DNA of 34,697 bases from Sphingomonadales bacterium (GTDB taxonomy: Bacteria; Pseudomonadota; Alphaproteobacteria; Sphingomonadales; Sphingomonadaceae), in the NCBI GenBank assembly GCA_027486895.1, contig JAIXOE010000015.1, positions 1-34,697 of the forward strand, written 5' to 3'. Positions 17,259 to 26,449 of this stretch are shown one piece after another. Made by a program: the position numbers and the translations under genes. The notes below the pieces were generated by a model, which was not told the DNA's origin, ran no database searches, and saw only the letters and a program-made list of their open reading frames with translations. The number at the start of each line of letters is the position of its first letter. Positions within the stretch are counted from its first letter, which is position 1.

Positions 17259-18377
17259 TTATGCCGCCTTTTCAGCTTTCGCTTTTTTGGCGGCACGCCT
17301 GCGCGCCATAAGTCCGGCGGCCGCAGCACCAAACAACATCACCATGGGCGGCGCCGGTACGTCGGTTCCCCCTGATGAACCGCCATCACCGCCGTTCGAT
17401 CCGCCGCTCGAGCTGGACGTGGACGAGGAAGATGACGAACTGGTGGAGCTGGACGTCGATGATGACGTGCTCGACGATGTAGAGGTGCTACCGCCAAAGC
17501 TTGAGGACGATGTGGATGTCGACGTGCTTACGCCGCCAGTCGAAGTCGAGACGCCTCCGGTCGAAGTGGAGACGCCACCGGTTGAGGTTGAAACGCCGCC
17601 CGTCGAAGTGGAGGTTGAAACACCACCTGTCGATGTCGAGACACCGCCCGATGTGCTTGAGGTGCTCGAACCGCCCGTCGATGTCGACGAGCTTGAACCG
17701 CCAGATGACGTGCTGGATCCACCCGTCGAGGTACTGGAACCACCTGTAGATGTGCTCACTCCACCCGTGGACGTGCTCGTTGACCCGCCGCCGCCGGATG
17801 AAACGTTTATATCGATGTTAATGCCGCCGCTGCTTGAACTTGTGCCGCTCGACGTATTTACGTTTCCGCTCGATGAGCTGATGTTGCCGCCAGAGCTATT
17901 GATGACGCCGCCAGACGTGGATGATATGTTGCCGCTAGACGAGATGACGACTGTGCCACTGCTGCCGCCGCCACCGCCGCCGGAAAAGCCACCAAAGAAG
18001 CCGCCACCGAGGCCGCCGCTAAAGCCGCCCGACCCCCCGATAACAACTGGCACGCTGCCGCCATTGGCGCCTTCATATGGTGCGCCAGTTGGTGCCGGCA
18101 TATATGGCATGGGGATGGGAGCCATGCCCTGACTCGCGAATGACACCGTTGGCGTACATGTCGAAGTTCTCGTCGTTGTTGTCCGCACAACCTTACGCAC
18201 CCGCTTCACTTTGCGCACCGGCGCCTTGTAAGCGATTTTCCGCACTTTCGGATGCTTTTTGGCTACTTTGTACACCTGCGCAGGCGGCGCGTCGGCAACT
18301 TGCATCGCACCACCACCAATCAAGGCACCCCCACAAGTGCAGGCACATAATTTCGCTAAAGCCATGCGTACTGACAT
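17259..18377 (-). CDS. Ser/Thr/Gly-rich repeat surface protein with PEP-CTERM-like tail
   Basis: The 372-residue form begins MSVRMALAKLCACTCGGALI, a signal-like hydrophobic start with AAGG eight bases upstream; earlier in-frame ATGs are at 18395 and 18449. A basic segment follows (KVRKIAYKAPVRKVKRVRKV), then a Gly-rich stretch and over 150 residues of tandem STSTGGV/STSTGGS units. The C-terminus VPAPPMVMLFGAAAAGLMAR plus a basic tail has the layout of a PEP-CTERM sorting signal (Pro-rich motif, hydrophobic helix, Arg cluster), with PAPP in place of PEP. I infer an exported, surface-bound protein; no exosortase gene is here. The repeat length may vary between strains. A good terminator follows. 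Confidence 0.7.
   Translation of the reverse strand: MSVRMALAKLCACTCGGALIGGGAMQVADAPPAQVYKVAKKHPKVRKIAYKAPVRKVKRVRKVVRTTTTRTSTCTPTVSFASQGMAPIPMPYMPAPTGAPYEGANGGSVPVVIGGSGGFSGGLGGGFFGGFSGGGGGGSSGTVVISSSGNISSTSGGVINSSGGNISSSSGNVNTSSGTSSSSGGINIDINVSSGGGGSTSTSTGGVSTSTGGSSTSTGGSSTSSGGSSSSTSTGGSSTSSTSGGVSTSTGGVSTSTSTGGVSTSTGGVSTSTGGVSTSTGGVSTSTSTSSSSFGGSTSTSSSTSSSTSSSTSSSSSSSTSSSSGGSNGGDGGSSGGTDVPAPPMVMLFGAAAAGLMARRRAAKKAKAEKAA
17520..17790 (-). repeat. Short tandem repeats encoding STSTGGV-type units
   Basis: Degenerate units of about 15-21 bases encode STSTGGV/STSTGGS on the minus strand. On the plus strand the same DNA reads as PPVEVET/PPVDVLT. Units differ at third positions and some lengths alternate (five or seven residues), consistent with expansion by slippage or recombination followed by drift. 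Confidence 0.8.
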
Positions 18378-18740
18378 AATCTTGACCTTTTCCATCCTAG
18401 GCAGTTGGTGATCGTTGCCGACAGCCATCTCGCCCATGTGATGCATCAAGAAACGCAGAACGAAGGCATAACCTCAAATAGATTAACCCTGTTTGGCGAC
18501 CCATTTTGAGAAAAAATGCCAAATTCCGATGTGCAACTTGTAAATCGTCCCGAACTGGAACTGTTTGGGGCGACGGAATTTACTAAGTCACGCCGTTTCC
18601 ACAGCTTTTATGCATTCTATGACATTGTGTGACATTTGCCGCTTGTGCGGGTTTTGGCCTGAGTCTATAGCGCCGGCGAGAGTGGATTTGGACGCGGTTT
18701 CCTTCGTTCTACGAGGCCCGCCAGAGGTGGAGAATCTAAC
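18378..18740. other. Gene-free stretch between the repeat-protein gene and dksA
   Basis: This 363-base divergent spacer holds no convincing ORF. It is more AT-rich in its middle and includes a weak hairpin (CATTTT, GAGAA, AAAATG at 18502-18518). Its right end holds a candidate dksA promoter, listed separately. The left end carries the repeat gene's ribosome site. Nothing else in it is recognised. Confidence 0.6.
18643..18671 (+). promoter_or_regulatory. Candidate housekeeping promoter of dksA
   Basis: TTGTGC at 18643-18648 and TATAGC at 18666-18671 are separated by 17 bases, a proper spacing for a sigma-70-type promoter. The predicted start would give a leader of about 62 bases before the dksA ATG. 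This is a visual match only. Confidence 0.35.
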
Positions 18741-19205
18741 ATGGGCGCGAGCGCCAAGCCTCAAGCTAATACCGGAGAATTAAGCAATTCCGGTTACGAC
18801 ATTGACCCTTCATATATCCCCAGCGACGACGAGCCCTTCATGAATGATCGGCAACTAAAGTTTTTTGAAAAACAGTTAGTTGACTGGAAGAACAGCATAT
18901 TGGCAGAGGCGCAGGGAACGCTGAATCAGCTTCAAGATGGCCCCATGCGCGAACCAGACCTGAACGACCGCGCATCCAGCGAAACGGACTGGGGAATCGA
19001 ATTGCGTACCCGCGACCGTCAACGCAAACTGATTTCGAAAATAGAATCCGCACTTCGCCGCATCACCGAAGGCGAATATGGATATTGCCAAGTAACTGGA
19101 GAGCCCATTTCGCTTGCCCGACTGCGTGCGCGCCCCATCGCGACAATGACGCTTGAGGCGCAGGAGCGGCACGAACGGCAGGAACGCGTCTCACGCGACG
19201 ACTGA
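18741..19205 (+). CDS. dksA: RNA polymerase-binding transcription factor DksA
   Basis: DksA binds the RNA polymerase secondary channel and works with ppGpp in the stringent response. This 154-residue protein has the coiled-coil core (FFEKQLVDWKNSIL to RTRDRQRKLISKIESALRRI) with the tip motif DLNDRA (DxxDxA), which is needed for activity in E. coli. The globular domain reads GEYGYCQVTGEPISLARLR, then ARPIATMTLEAQERHE: only one of the four zinc-binding cysteines remains, as is usual in alphaproteobacterial DksA. The N-terminal 30 residues are a variable extension. A GGAG ribosome site lies nine bases before the ATG. It is a single gene between the repeat protein and a PilZ gene. Confidence 0.95.
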   Translation: MGASAKPQANTGELSNSGYDIDPSYIPSDDEPFMNDRQLKFFEKQLVDWKNSILAEAQGTLNQLQDGPMREPDLNDRASSETDWGIELRTRDRQRKLISKIESALRRITEGEYGYCQVTGEPISLARLRARPIATMTLEAQERHERQERVSRDD

Positions 19206-19343
19206 CACAAAGATGTTGAATCCGCATGGTTAATGGAACTGTGTAAATTCAATTAGAATGTCCCGTGAATTAACCTTTTGGCTACACTTAAGTGGCACTG
19301 TCAAAGCCTGAATTATACCCAATTTTGTGCTTGGTGCTGCATT

Positions 19344-19730
19344 ATGAATGACTCATTTGGCGAAGATAACATGGCCGCTGCAAAGCGGGGCATGGATCGC
19401 GACAGCCTCTTTTTGAAGGCAGTCCTCCGCTTTCCCAGCACCAAGGAAGAACGCGAAGTGCGTATCCGCAATCTGTCCGCTGGCGGACTTATGGCTGAAA
19501 TCCCAACAAACGTGTCCCGCGGCGAACAGGTTGAAATTAACCTGCGCAGCATTGGATGGGTGAGCGGCCACATCGCATGGGTAACCGAGGGACGCGTCGG
19601 AATAGCGTTTGATCATCCGATCAATCCGAAAGACGCACGTAAGCCCGTCAGCGCTGGTGAGTTGGACCTGCCCAATTACCTTAAAAAGCTCAACACAACG
19701 GTTCCACCCGGCAAGTTGCGCCGCGTTTAA
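19344..19730 (+). CDS. PilZ domain protein
   Basis: This is a second stand-alone PilZ protein in the window, about 128 residues from the ATG at 19344. The second half of the signature is clear, NLSAGG (D/NxSxxG) within VRIRNLSAGGLMAE, followed by the strand and turn pattern ending GRVGIAFDHPI. The N-terminal RxxxR is not obvious; RDSLFLKAVLR is the best candidate region, so c-di-GMP affinity is uncertain. An ATG at 19371 is a fair alternative start, and neither has a strong ribosome site. It follows dksA by about 140 bases and ends one base from the convergent pgl stop. Confidence 0.8.
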   Translation: MNDSFGEDNMAAAKRGMDRDSLFLKAVLRFPSTKEEREVRIRNLSAGGLMAEIPTNVSRGEQVEINLRSIGWVSGHIAWVTEGRVGIAFDHPINPKDARKPVSAGELDLPNYLKKLNTTVPPGKLRRV

Positions 19731-19731
19731 C

Positions 19732-20439
19732 TCAATCGTCCAAACAATATATATCGACAGGAACCACAATCTTGTCGAGCACGCGGCCGACTGGATAGGC
19801 TGACTTATTTCCCTGCTCAATTGCCGCTTCCAGCACTGCGCGCTTCTCTGCACCGTTGATCACCAATATCGCCGTACGTGCGGTGCCGATTGCAGATCCT
19901 GTCAGTGTCACGCGGTTAACCGGAGCTTCGGCCGGAAGCGGGTCTGGCGCAACACCAACGGCGCGCACATCTTTCCCGCCTTCAAGTGCGATGTCCAGAT
20001 CAGGTCCGGGGAATATCGACGCAGTGTGGCCATCGGTGCCCATACCAAGCCAGACGAGATCCGGCGGCCAATGTAGGTCGGCAAGCCGCGCATTTGCGGC
20101 ACTTCCAGCCAGCCTATAGTCCGCAGCATCGCTGGTGATCGGCAGAACACGTGCGCCCTTCGGGATAAATATCTTCGCAATCATCGCAACATTCGACAGC
20201 GCATTGTCGACTGGAACCAAACGGTCGTCGGTTGGGATAATCGTCACATTCTTCCAGCGAATATTGGCCTGCGCGAGCTTTTCCAAAATCGGCTTTGGTG
20301 TTGAACCGCCTGGGAAAGCGACCAGCGCCTGCCCACGGGCATCAAGTGCACTTTCAATGATGAAGCTCACGTCACCAACGACAGCATCAATCAAATCTTC
20401 GGCTGCGTCAAAGTCCCACCATTCAATTTCTTCGGCCAT
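19732..20439 (-). CDS. pgl: 6-phosphogluconolactonase
   Basis: Pgl hydrolyses 6-phosphogluconolactone, the Zwf product, to 6-phosphogluconate. The 235-residue protein is of the DevB/NagB-like type, with the phosphate-binding loop FPGGSTPK near residue 44, the TDDRLVP block (usually DER) and the signature GMGTDGHTASIFPG near residue 143. The length is normal for the family. It is the last gene of the operon zwf-edd-glk-eda-pgl, 16 bases after eda. The next gene, PilZ, is convergent with a one-base gap, so there is no room for a terminator outside the coding sequence. Confidence 0.95.
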   Translation of the reverse strand: MAEEIEWWDFDAAEDLIDAVVGDVSFIIESALDARGQALVAFPGGSTPKPILEKLAQANIRWKNVTIIPTDDRLVPVDNALSNVAMIAKIFIPKGARVLPITSDAADYRLAGSAANARLADLHWPPDLVWLGMGTDGHTASIFPGPDLDIALEGGKDVRAVGVAPDPLPAEAPVNRVTLTGSAIGTARTAILVINGAEKRAVLEAAIEQGNKSAYPVGRVLDKIVVPVDIYCLDD

Positions 20440-20455
20440 GTGCCTTGCGTCTCCG

Positions 20456-21070
20456 TTAGTTCCGTAATGCCGATGCTGCCCGCGCTGCAGATTCTATTGC
20501 GGCAACATCAGGAACGCCTTTACCAACAAGCCAGCTTCCACCAACACATAAAATTTCAGGAACAGCGAGCCAGTCTGCTGCAGTTTCCTGCTTGATGCCA
20601 CCGGTCGGGCAGAATTTGCACTGACCGAACGGGCCGATCAGGGATTTTAGCGCAGGCAGACCGCCATTTGCCTCGGCGGGGAAAAACTTGAAATGGGTAA
20701 GGCCCAGATCCAGTCCGCGCATGATATCGCCTGCGCTTGCGACCCCGGGAAGGAACGGAATATTCTTCGCGATGGCAGCTTTGCCCAAATTGTCGGTGAG
20801 CCCCGGCGAGACGATAAACTCGGCTCCCGCTGCGATTGCGCTATCCAAGCCCGGCACATCGACGATTGTGCCCGCGCCAACAATTGCGCCCGGCACCTTC
20901 TTCATTTCGGCAATCGCATCCAATGCAGCGGCGGTGCGCAAGGTAACTTCTAAAACAGGCAAACCGCCTGCAACCAATGCCTCAGCAATCGCGCGCGCAT
21001 GTGCCGCATTTTCAATCACCAGAACGGGAATCACAGGCGCAGTGCGCATGATTTTTTCAACAGGCGTCAT
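20456..21070 (-). CDS. eda: KDPG aldolase (bifunctional 4-hydroxy-2-oxoglutarate aldolase)
   Basis: Eda cleaves 2-keto-3-deoxy-6-phosphogluconate to pyruvate and glyceraldehyde 3-phosphate, the last step of the Entner-Doudoroff route. The 204-residue class I aldolase has the catalytic glutamate in VLEVTLRT and the Schiff-base lysine in FKFFPAEANGG, both in the family positions. The phosphate-binding end is CPTGGI. It lies 12 bases after glk and 16 before pgl on the same strand. The length is normal. Confidence 0.96.
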   Translation of the reverse strand: MTPVEKIMRTAPVIPVLVIENAAHARAIAEALVAGGLPVLEVTLRTAAALDAIAEMKKVPGAIVGAGTIVDVPGLDSAIAAGAEFIVSPGLTDNLGKAAIAKNIPFLPGVASAGDIMRGLDLGLTHFKFFPAEANGGLPALKSLIGPFGQCKFCPTGGIKQETAADWLAVPEILCVGGSWLVGKGVPDVAAIESAARAASALRN

Positions 21071-21082
21071 TGGCTATTCTTT

Positions 21083-22054
21083 CTAGATATATTGCTGGGC
21101 GTAGGCTGCGGCTGCACCGAAAAGGCCAGGCTGCGGATGGGTGATGAGTTTGACAGGGATTGATGCCATCAATCCTTCAAAGCGGCCTTTGGCTCTGAAA
21201 CGTTCGGCGAAGCCCGAGCGCACAAGGCTGTCTTTGATGCGCAGCCCAAGCCCGCCCGCGATTACGACACCGGCAAAACCGCCTTGAGCTAGCGTAATGT
21301 CACCGGCAACGCTGCCAAGCGATAGGCAAAAACGGTCCACAGCGGCGGCGGCAAGACTATCCTCGCCAGACATGCCCATTTGCCACAGTGTCTTGTCATC
21401 ATGTTGCTGAACTGCGCGGCCTTCAATAGCTGCGAGCGTCTCATAAAGATCAATCAACCCCGGACCGGACACAACGCGTTCAATCGAAACCCGGCGGTAG
21501 CGTTTGCGTAGGCGCGCCAACACGGCATCTTCAATCGCATCCAGCGGCGCAAAATCGATATGCCCGCCTTCGGTGGCTTGCACATGATAAGAACCGCCCG
21601 TGCGGGCCACATGTGCAACGCCAAGACCAGTCCCCGGACCTATGATGCTGAGTGTGCCTTCGGGAGCAAACGCCTGATCAGGACCAGTCAAATGGTGGAA
21701 ATGTTCGGCACCGGCTTGCGCGACTGCATGGCCGACTGCGCCGAAATCATTGACGATCACAAACGTATCGACGTCCAACTTTTCATTCACCATCGACCGG
21801 CGGATGATCCACGGGTTGTTGGTGAGCTTAATCACGTCTGCGTCAACTGGCCCTGCAATCGCGATAGCTGCAGCGCGCGGAAGCGGCGCGCCGTTAAGCC
21901 GCTGAAATTCCTGCCAAGCCGTTTGGAAACTGGCATGCTCCGCTGTTTTCAGCGTAATCGCCTCGCCAAGTTCGATCACTCTGCCCGCGTCGACTTCAGC
22001 CAGCGCAAAGCGCGCATGGGTGCCGCCAATATCGACTGCAACAATCTCTGTCAT
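21083..22054 (-). CDS. glk: Glucokinase
   Basis: Glucokinase phosphorylates glucose with ATP in the cytoplasm. The 323-residue protein belongs to the bacterial Glk family rather than ROK: the phosphate-1 loop is [17 protein letters not shown], followed by [11 protein letters not shown] with the catalytic aspartate, [10 protein letters not shown] and EGGHIDFAP, and near the C-terminus VIAGGLGLR. The ROK zinc motif is absent. Its ATG overlaps the edd stop by four bases, so the two are translationally coupled. The zwf-edd-glk order is the same as in the Zymomonas mobilis glucose operon. Confidence 0.96.
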   Translation of the reverse strand: MTEIVAVDIGGTHARFALAEVDAGRVIELGEAITLKTAEHASFQTAWQEFQRLNGAPLPRAAAIAIAGPVDADVIKLTNNPWIIRRSMVNEKLDVDTFVIVNDFGAVGHAVAQAGAEHFHHLTGPDQAFAPEGTLSIIGPGTGLGVAHVARTGGSYHVQATEGGHIDFAPLDAIEDAVLARLRKRYRRVSIERVVSGPGLIDLYETLAAIEGRAVQQHDDKTLWQMGMSGEDSLAAAAVDRFCLSLGSVAGDITLAQGGFAGVVIAGGLGLRIKDSLVRSGFAERFRAKGRFEGLMASIPVKLITHPQPGLFGAAAAYAQQYI

Positions 22055-23874
22055 AGCCCTGCCGCCGCAAGCATTGCTGACCCACCCTTTTCAGCCTCAT
22101 CAGCCGTTGCGCGCATCATTGCGAACAACTCGCGTCCAGTGCCGAGGTGCGCCAATGGTATCGCGGCAGGGGCACGGCTTGCCCAGTCGCCGTCCTCGAC
22201 CAGCACCGATAAAGTGCCACTATTGCCGCATAGGCGGACGATGTCCCCGTCCTGAAGCTTTGCGATCGCTCCACCACGCGCCGCTTCGGGGCTCAGGTGA
22301 ATCGCCGCGGGCACTTTACCCGACGCACCCGACATGCGCCCATCGGTCACAAGCGCGACATTGAAACCCTTGTCCTGCAACACGCCCAATGGTGGCGTTA
22401 GCTTGTGGAGCTCGGGCATGCCATTGGCAGCAGGCCCTTGGAATCGGACCACCACGATGACATCGCGGTCAAGTTCTCCAGCCTTGAAGGCGGCCAGAAC
22501 GTCATTTTGGTCATGAAATACGCGAACAGGTGCTTCTATGATCCAGCGCGCAGGATCAACGGCGCTGGTTTTGAAGGTTGCTCGCCCCAAATTGCCTGTC
22601 ACCAATCGCATTCCGCCGTCAGGGGCGAAAGGTTCCGACGGTGGTCGTAACATCGTATCATCGGCCGTAAGCGCAGGCGCATCACGCCACGCCAGCTTGT
22701 CATCCTCCAACACCGGCTCGCGGCCATAGTCCGCCAAATCCTGCCCCGCGACGGTCATGATATCGCGGTGGAGAAGTCCTGCGTCTATCAACTCACGGAT
22801 GACATAGCCAATCCCGCCAGCGGCATGGAAATGGTTCACATCGCCGGAGCCATTTGGATAAACGCGGGCGATTAAGGGAACCACCGAGGACAGCTGGTCC
22901 AAGTCTTCCCAATCAATGACGATACCTGCGGCACGCGCAATCGCCGGAATATGGAGCGCATGGTTCGTCGACCCGCCCGTTGCCAGCAAACCGACACAGG
23001 CATTGACGATGGCTTTTTCGTCGACGCACAGACCCAAGGGCCGGTAATCGTCCCCGTCCCAACCAATCTCACTCAAGCGATGCACCGCCGCGCGCGTCAA
23101 TTCGGTACGCAGCTTGTTGCCGGGGTTAATGAAGGCAGCGCCGGGAATGTGAAGCCCCATGACCTCCATCATCATTTGGTTAGAGTTGGCGGTGCCGTAA
23201 AAGGTGCATGTCCCTGCACCATGATAGGAAGCCGCTTCGGCCTCAAGCAACTCGGCACGGCCTACCTTGCCTTCTGCATATAGCTGCCGAACGCGTTGTT
23301 TTTCTTTGTTGGCAAGGCCCGATGGCATTGGACCGGCGGGCACAAATATTGTCGGCAAATGGCCGAAACGCAATGCGCCGATCAATAGGCCGGGGACGAT
23401 CTTGTCGCAAATGCCAAGCATGGCAACGCTTTCGAACATCCCGTGGCTGAGGCCAACCGCTGTCGCCATCGCAATAACATCGCGGCTGAACAAAGACAGC
23501 TCCATCGAGTCCTGACCCTGCGTTACGCCATCGCACATTGCGGGGACGGCGCCCGCGACTTGCGCTGTTGCGCCAACCTCCCGCGCGAAGATCTTCATCT
23601 GCTCCGGATAACGGCCATATGGCTGATGCGCGGACAGCATGTCATTATAGGCACTGACAATGCCGATGTTCATCGCCTTGCCACCACGAATGGCGGCCTT
23701 ATCTTCGCCGCTGGCGGCAAAACCATGCGCGAGATTGCCACAACTCAACACTGGCCGGTTAACACCTGCATCGCGCTGCTTGGCAATCAAATCGAGATAG
23801 GCCTGGCGCCCGGGCTTTGACCGTTCAATGATGCGCGCGGTGACAGCTTCAACGGTTGGGTGCATTTTACTCAT
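22051..23874 (-). CDS. edd: Phosphogluconate dehydratase
   Basis: Edd dehydrates 6-phosphogluconate to KDPG, the committed step of the Entner-Doudoroff pathway. The 607-residue length is typical. Family IlvD/Edd landmarks with iron-sulfur cysteines are [37 protein letters not shown] and [20 protein letters not shown]. The C-terminal swivelling domain has [18 protein letters not shown]. Its start overlaps the end of zwf by eight bases and its stop overlaps glk by four, so it sits in the middle of a coupled operon. Confidence 0.97.
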   Translation of the reverse strand: MSKMHPTVEAVTARIIERSKPGRQAYLDLIAKQRDAGVNRPVLSCGNLAHGFAASGEDKAAIRGGKAMNIGIVSAYNDMLSAHQPYGRYPEQMKIFAREVGATAQVAGAVPAMCDGVTQGQDSMELSLFSRDVIAMATAVGLSHGMFESVAMLGICDKIVPGLLIGALRFGHLPTIFVPAGPMPSGLANKEKQRVRQLYAEGKVGRAELLEAEAASYHGAGTCTFYGTANSNQMMMEVMGLHIPGAAFINPGNKLRTELTRAAVHRLSEIGWDGDDYRPLGLCVDEKAIVNACVGLLATGGSTNHALHIPAIARAAGIVIDWEDLDQLSSVVPLIARVYPNGSGDVNHFHAAGGIGYVIRELIDAGLLHRDIMTVAGQDLADYGREPVLEDDKLAWRDAPALTADDTMLRPPSEPFAPDGGMRLVTGNLGRATFKTSAVDPARWIIEAPVRVFHDQNDVLAAFKAGELDRDVIVVVRFQGPAANGMPELHKLTPPLGVLQDKGFNVALVTDGRMSGASGKVPAAIHLSPEAARGGAIAKLQDGDIVRLCGNSGTLSVLVEDGDWASRAPAAIPLAHLGTGRELFAMMRATADEAEKGGSAMLAAAGL

Positions 23875-25327
23875 GCCAGCTCACTCCATCGCGTTCCGTC
23901 AGTGCAATTGCCGCATTGGGGCCCCAACTTCCCGCACCATAGCCCTTGGGCTTTAGCGCAGTGGCGCCCCACAGTGACCGTATGGCATCGACCCACTTCC
24001 ACTGGGCCTCAACCTCGTCACGGCGAACAAACAGCGTCTGGTCGCCTTCTATGAGGTCAAGAAGCAGACGTTCATACGCAATCCGGCGACGTGATCCGGC
24101 AAAGGCAGCCGTCAACGACAGGTCAAGCGGCACTTCGCGCAAGGTGACTCCGCCGCGATCCAGCCCGGGTTCTTTCGCCATGACCAACAGCCTAACATAT
24201 TCCTCAGGCTGCAAACGGATGACCAAAGTGTTTGCCTCAAGCCGCCCCCCCCGGTCCTTGAATACATTATGCGGGACTGGCTTGAACTGGATCACGATTT
24301 CACTGCGGCGTTCGGGCAGGCGCTTTCCAGTGCGCAGGAAAAACGGCACACCCTGCCAGCGCCAATTGTCGACATAGGCCTTAATTGCGACGAAGGTTTC
24401 AGTGTCGGATGGCTTGCCCAAATCGGTGTCATAGCTTTTGACAGCCTCACCGTTGACGGCGCCTTCGTTATATTGCCCGGTCACCACGTCACCTTCGACA
24501 ACGGGACGAAGCGCGCGAAGCACCTTTACCTTTTCATCGCGAATGGCAGTAGCATCAAGGCTTGCCGGCGGCTCCATCGCCGTCAGCGCCAACAGCTGCA
24601 GCATATGGTTTTGCACCATATCGCGCAACGCACCGGTATCATCGTAAAATCCCGCCCGCCCTTCAAGCCCGACGGTCTCGCTAATGGTAATCTGCACATG
24701 CTCAATGGCATTGGCATTCCACAGCGGCTCAAACAGCATATTGGCAAAGCGAAGCGCCATAAGGTTCTGGACGCTTTCCTTGCCCAGATAATGGTCGATG
24801 CGGAACGTACGTGTTTCGGGGAAAACCGCGTTCACGGCATCATTAATATGCTGCGACGATGCCAAATCATTGCCCAAGGGCTTTTCAAGGCCGATGCGCA
24901 CATTCTCACCGGACAGGCCAGCATGGTGCAGACCCTTGATCGTCGGCTCAAACAAAGATGGCGCGGTGGAGAGGAAAATCGACAAACCGCCCGATATGTC
25001 GCCAATCTTGTCGGCCAACGCGGCAAAGCCTTGCGGATCGGACGCGTCGAGCGCAACGTAAGAGAGCCGCTGCAAAAACGCGTCAATAAGCCCTTCGGCC
25101 TTGCGGTCATCGGGCAGAAATTCGCACAATGCCGTGCGTGCCATGTCGCGGAACGCCTCATCGCTAAGCGCGCTGCGTGCGGTGCCAAAAATACGCAGGT
25201 CAGGATTAATCAGGCCATCAGCATGCAGCGCATATAGGGACGGCAGCAGCATCCGTCGTGAAAGGTCACCCGTGGCCCCAAACAACAGCAACGTTGAACT
25301 GTGCATGCTCATTATGTCCGTCTCCAT
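23867..25327 (-). CDS. zwf: Glucose-6-phosphate 1-dehydrogenase
   Basis: Zwf oxidises glucose 6-phosphate to the lactone and supplies NAD(P)H. The 486-residue protein has the coenzyme loop [19 protein letters not shown], the substrate-binding signature [13 protein letters not shown] and the C-terminal family blocks [18 protein letters not shown] and [15 protein letters not shown]. The sequence resembles Zymomonas Zwf closely, from memory. Two starts are possible: the ATG at 25327 (GGAG six bases before) and the ATG at 25312 (GGAG nine bases before); the shorter matches the family N-terminus slightly better. It is the first gene of the sugar operon. Confidence 0.96.
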   Translation of the reverse strand: METDIMSMHSSTLLLFGATGDLSRRMLLPSLYALHADGLINPDLRIFGTARSALSDEAFRDMARTALCEFLPDDRKAEGLIDAFLQRLSYVALDASDPQGFAALADKIGDISGGLSIFLSTAPSLFEPTIKGLHHAGLSGENVRIGLEKPLGNDLASSQHINDAVNAVFPETRTFRIDHYLGKESVQNLMALRFANMLFEPLWNANAIEHVQITISETVGLEGRAGFYDDTGALRDMVQNHMLQLLALTAMEPPASLDATAIRDEKVKVLRALRPVVEGDVVTGQYNEGAVNGEAVKSYDTDLGKPSDTETFVAIKAYVDNWRWQGVPFFLRTGKRLPERRSEIVIQFKPVPHNVFKDRGGRLEANTLVIRLQPEEYVRLLVMAKEPGLDRGGVTLREVPLDLSLTAAFAGSRRRIAYERLLLDLIEGDQTLFVRRDEVEAQWKWVDAIRSLWGATALKPKGYGAGSWGPNAAIALTERDGVSWHE

Positions 25328-25352
25328 GCAAGGCTCCGGTCGGGCACCTTGC
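25328..25352 (-). promoter_or_regulatory. Possible hairpin over the zwf ribosome site
   Basis: GCAAGG and CCTTGC form a perfect 6-bp stem around a 13-base loop on the minus strand. The loop holds a GGAG ribosome site, and the stem touches the ATG at 25327. It could affect start choice or translation of zwf; it is weak and may be chance. Confidence 0.2.
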
Positions 25353-25414
25353 TAAATCGCCACTCCCTTTATCCTGAAGGGCACAAGCGTCTAGCGCTTA
25401 TTCGTATGCAACGT

Positions 25415-26449
25415 TCAACGTTCTGCCCAGACGCGCTGTTCGTCCATGCCCATAGAAATCAATATCAGGTCGTCCTGTTGCCGTTTCTGGAAATCTGCTT
25501 TCCCGGAAAGTCCGCGCCAGCCAGACGCAATCAACGCTTGAGCCGTTGGCGCCCCCAAGGTCGTTCCGGGCCCAAGAACAATAATCACATCCGGCGCGAA
25601 TTCGGCGGCCGCGACCTGAACAGCAAGGGTAAAATCATATGTCTCGGTCAACTGTGCGCCAAGTGTATAGGCATAGATGGCATCTTCACTGAAGGCGCGC
25701 GGCGACCAAATCTTGCCCTGCCCGTCGATTACCGGAATACTGCCGGGGCCGAAATCAGCCGCGGAATTTTGCGCGCGCGCCATCGGCACGATGTGCTCCA
25801 GCAACGCACTGTGAAACGCGGCGTGGTGCATCAGGCGCAATGGAAAGCGGTCGTCCTTCGGCAGTTTTTCTACCAGCCATTTCAGTCCGGCCTCGTCGCC
25901 AGCGAAAACCAACATGCCGCCCAAGTGTATTGAAACCGATACATGTATGTAAGAAATATTCTGCGCTTCTGCAATCAATGCATTCGCAAAATTGACTTTT
26001 TTTGCATCAACGTTCCAGTCGGCATCCACAATTGGCCAAACGATCTGCCCGCCGGTGCCATGTTGATGCATGAGCAAACCCATGTTGTTCACAAGCCGCG
26101 CGCCGGCCGACAGGTCGACGATGCCGGCACATGCGAGGGCCAAATACCATCCCATCGAGTTGCCCGTCACCGCAACGACATCAAATTTATCACGGTCAAT
26201 CGCGGCGAAATCCGCAAGGGCACAAGCATAAATGAGCGGCGACGCGTTATCGCCAGTCATATGCACCGACGGCGCATACTTCTCGGCTTTATCCAGTTCT
26301 GATACCGGCACTTGGCCTTTTTCCGCCCTCACCGCGTCTACGGCGTCGATGATATTCGAACGCCCAGCATGATGCTTCTGCAAATAGCCGAGCTCCGACG
26401 CGTTGTACGTGCCGCGCCCCGGGCAAACGACCAATGCGCGCTTCTTCAT
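25415..26449 (-). CDS. FabD-like acyltransferase, predicted not malonyl-specific
   Basis: This 344-residue acyltransferase has the FabD fold: nucleophile Ser98 in VTGNSMGWYLAL and catalytic His213 in MHHAAFHSALLEH. Two key sites differ from FabD. The N-terminal GQG is GRG (Arg12), and the arginine that binds the malonyl carboxylate (R in LVEMRG of E. coli FabD) is Met123 in RLVNNMGLLM. Loss of this arginine in related enzymes goes with uncharged acyl substrates, so an acyl-CoA or acyl-carrier transfer other than malonyl is inferred. It overlaps the preceding E1 gene by four bases (ATGA), a strong sign that the two products cooperate. No carrier protein gene is seen beside them. Confidence 0.82.
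   Translation of the reverse strand: MKKRALVVCPGRGTYNASELGYLQKHHAGRSNIIDAVDAVRAEKGQVPVSELDKAEKYAPSVHMTGDNASPLIYACALADFAAIDRDKFDVVAVTGNSMGWYLALACAGIVDLSAGARLVNNMGLLMHQHGTGGQIVWPIVDADWNVDAKKVNFANALIAEAQNISYIHVSVSIHLGGMLVFAGDEAGLKWLVEKLPKDDRFPLRLMHHAAFHSALLEHIVPMARAQNSAADFGPGSIPVIDGQGKIWSPRAFSEDAIYAYTLGAQLTETYDFTLAVQVAAAEFAPDVIIVLGPGTTLGAPTAQALIASGWRGLSGKADFQKRQQDDLILISMGMDEQRVWAER

Noticed and set aside
17182-18132. Plus-strand frame of 316 codons with Pro-Val-Glu repeats
   Set aside because: It is the reverse reading of the Ser/Thr/Gly repeats. It has no ribosome site, no signal and no domain, while the minus strand has a signal-like start, a sorting-like tail and a terminator.
18502-18518. 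CATTTT/AAAATG hairpin upstream of dksA
   Set aside because: It is AT-only, six base pairs and far from any gene end; too weak to call a terminator.
24269-25237. Plus-strand frame of 322 codons opposite zwf
   Set aside because: It is a codon-bias shadow of a clear Zwf.
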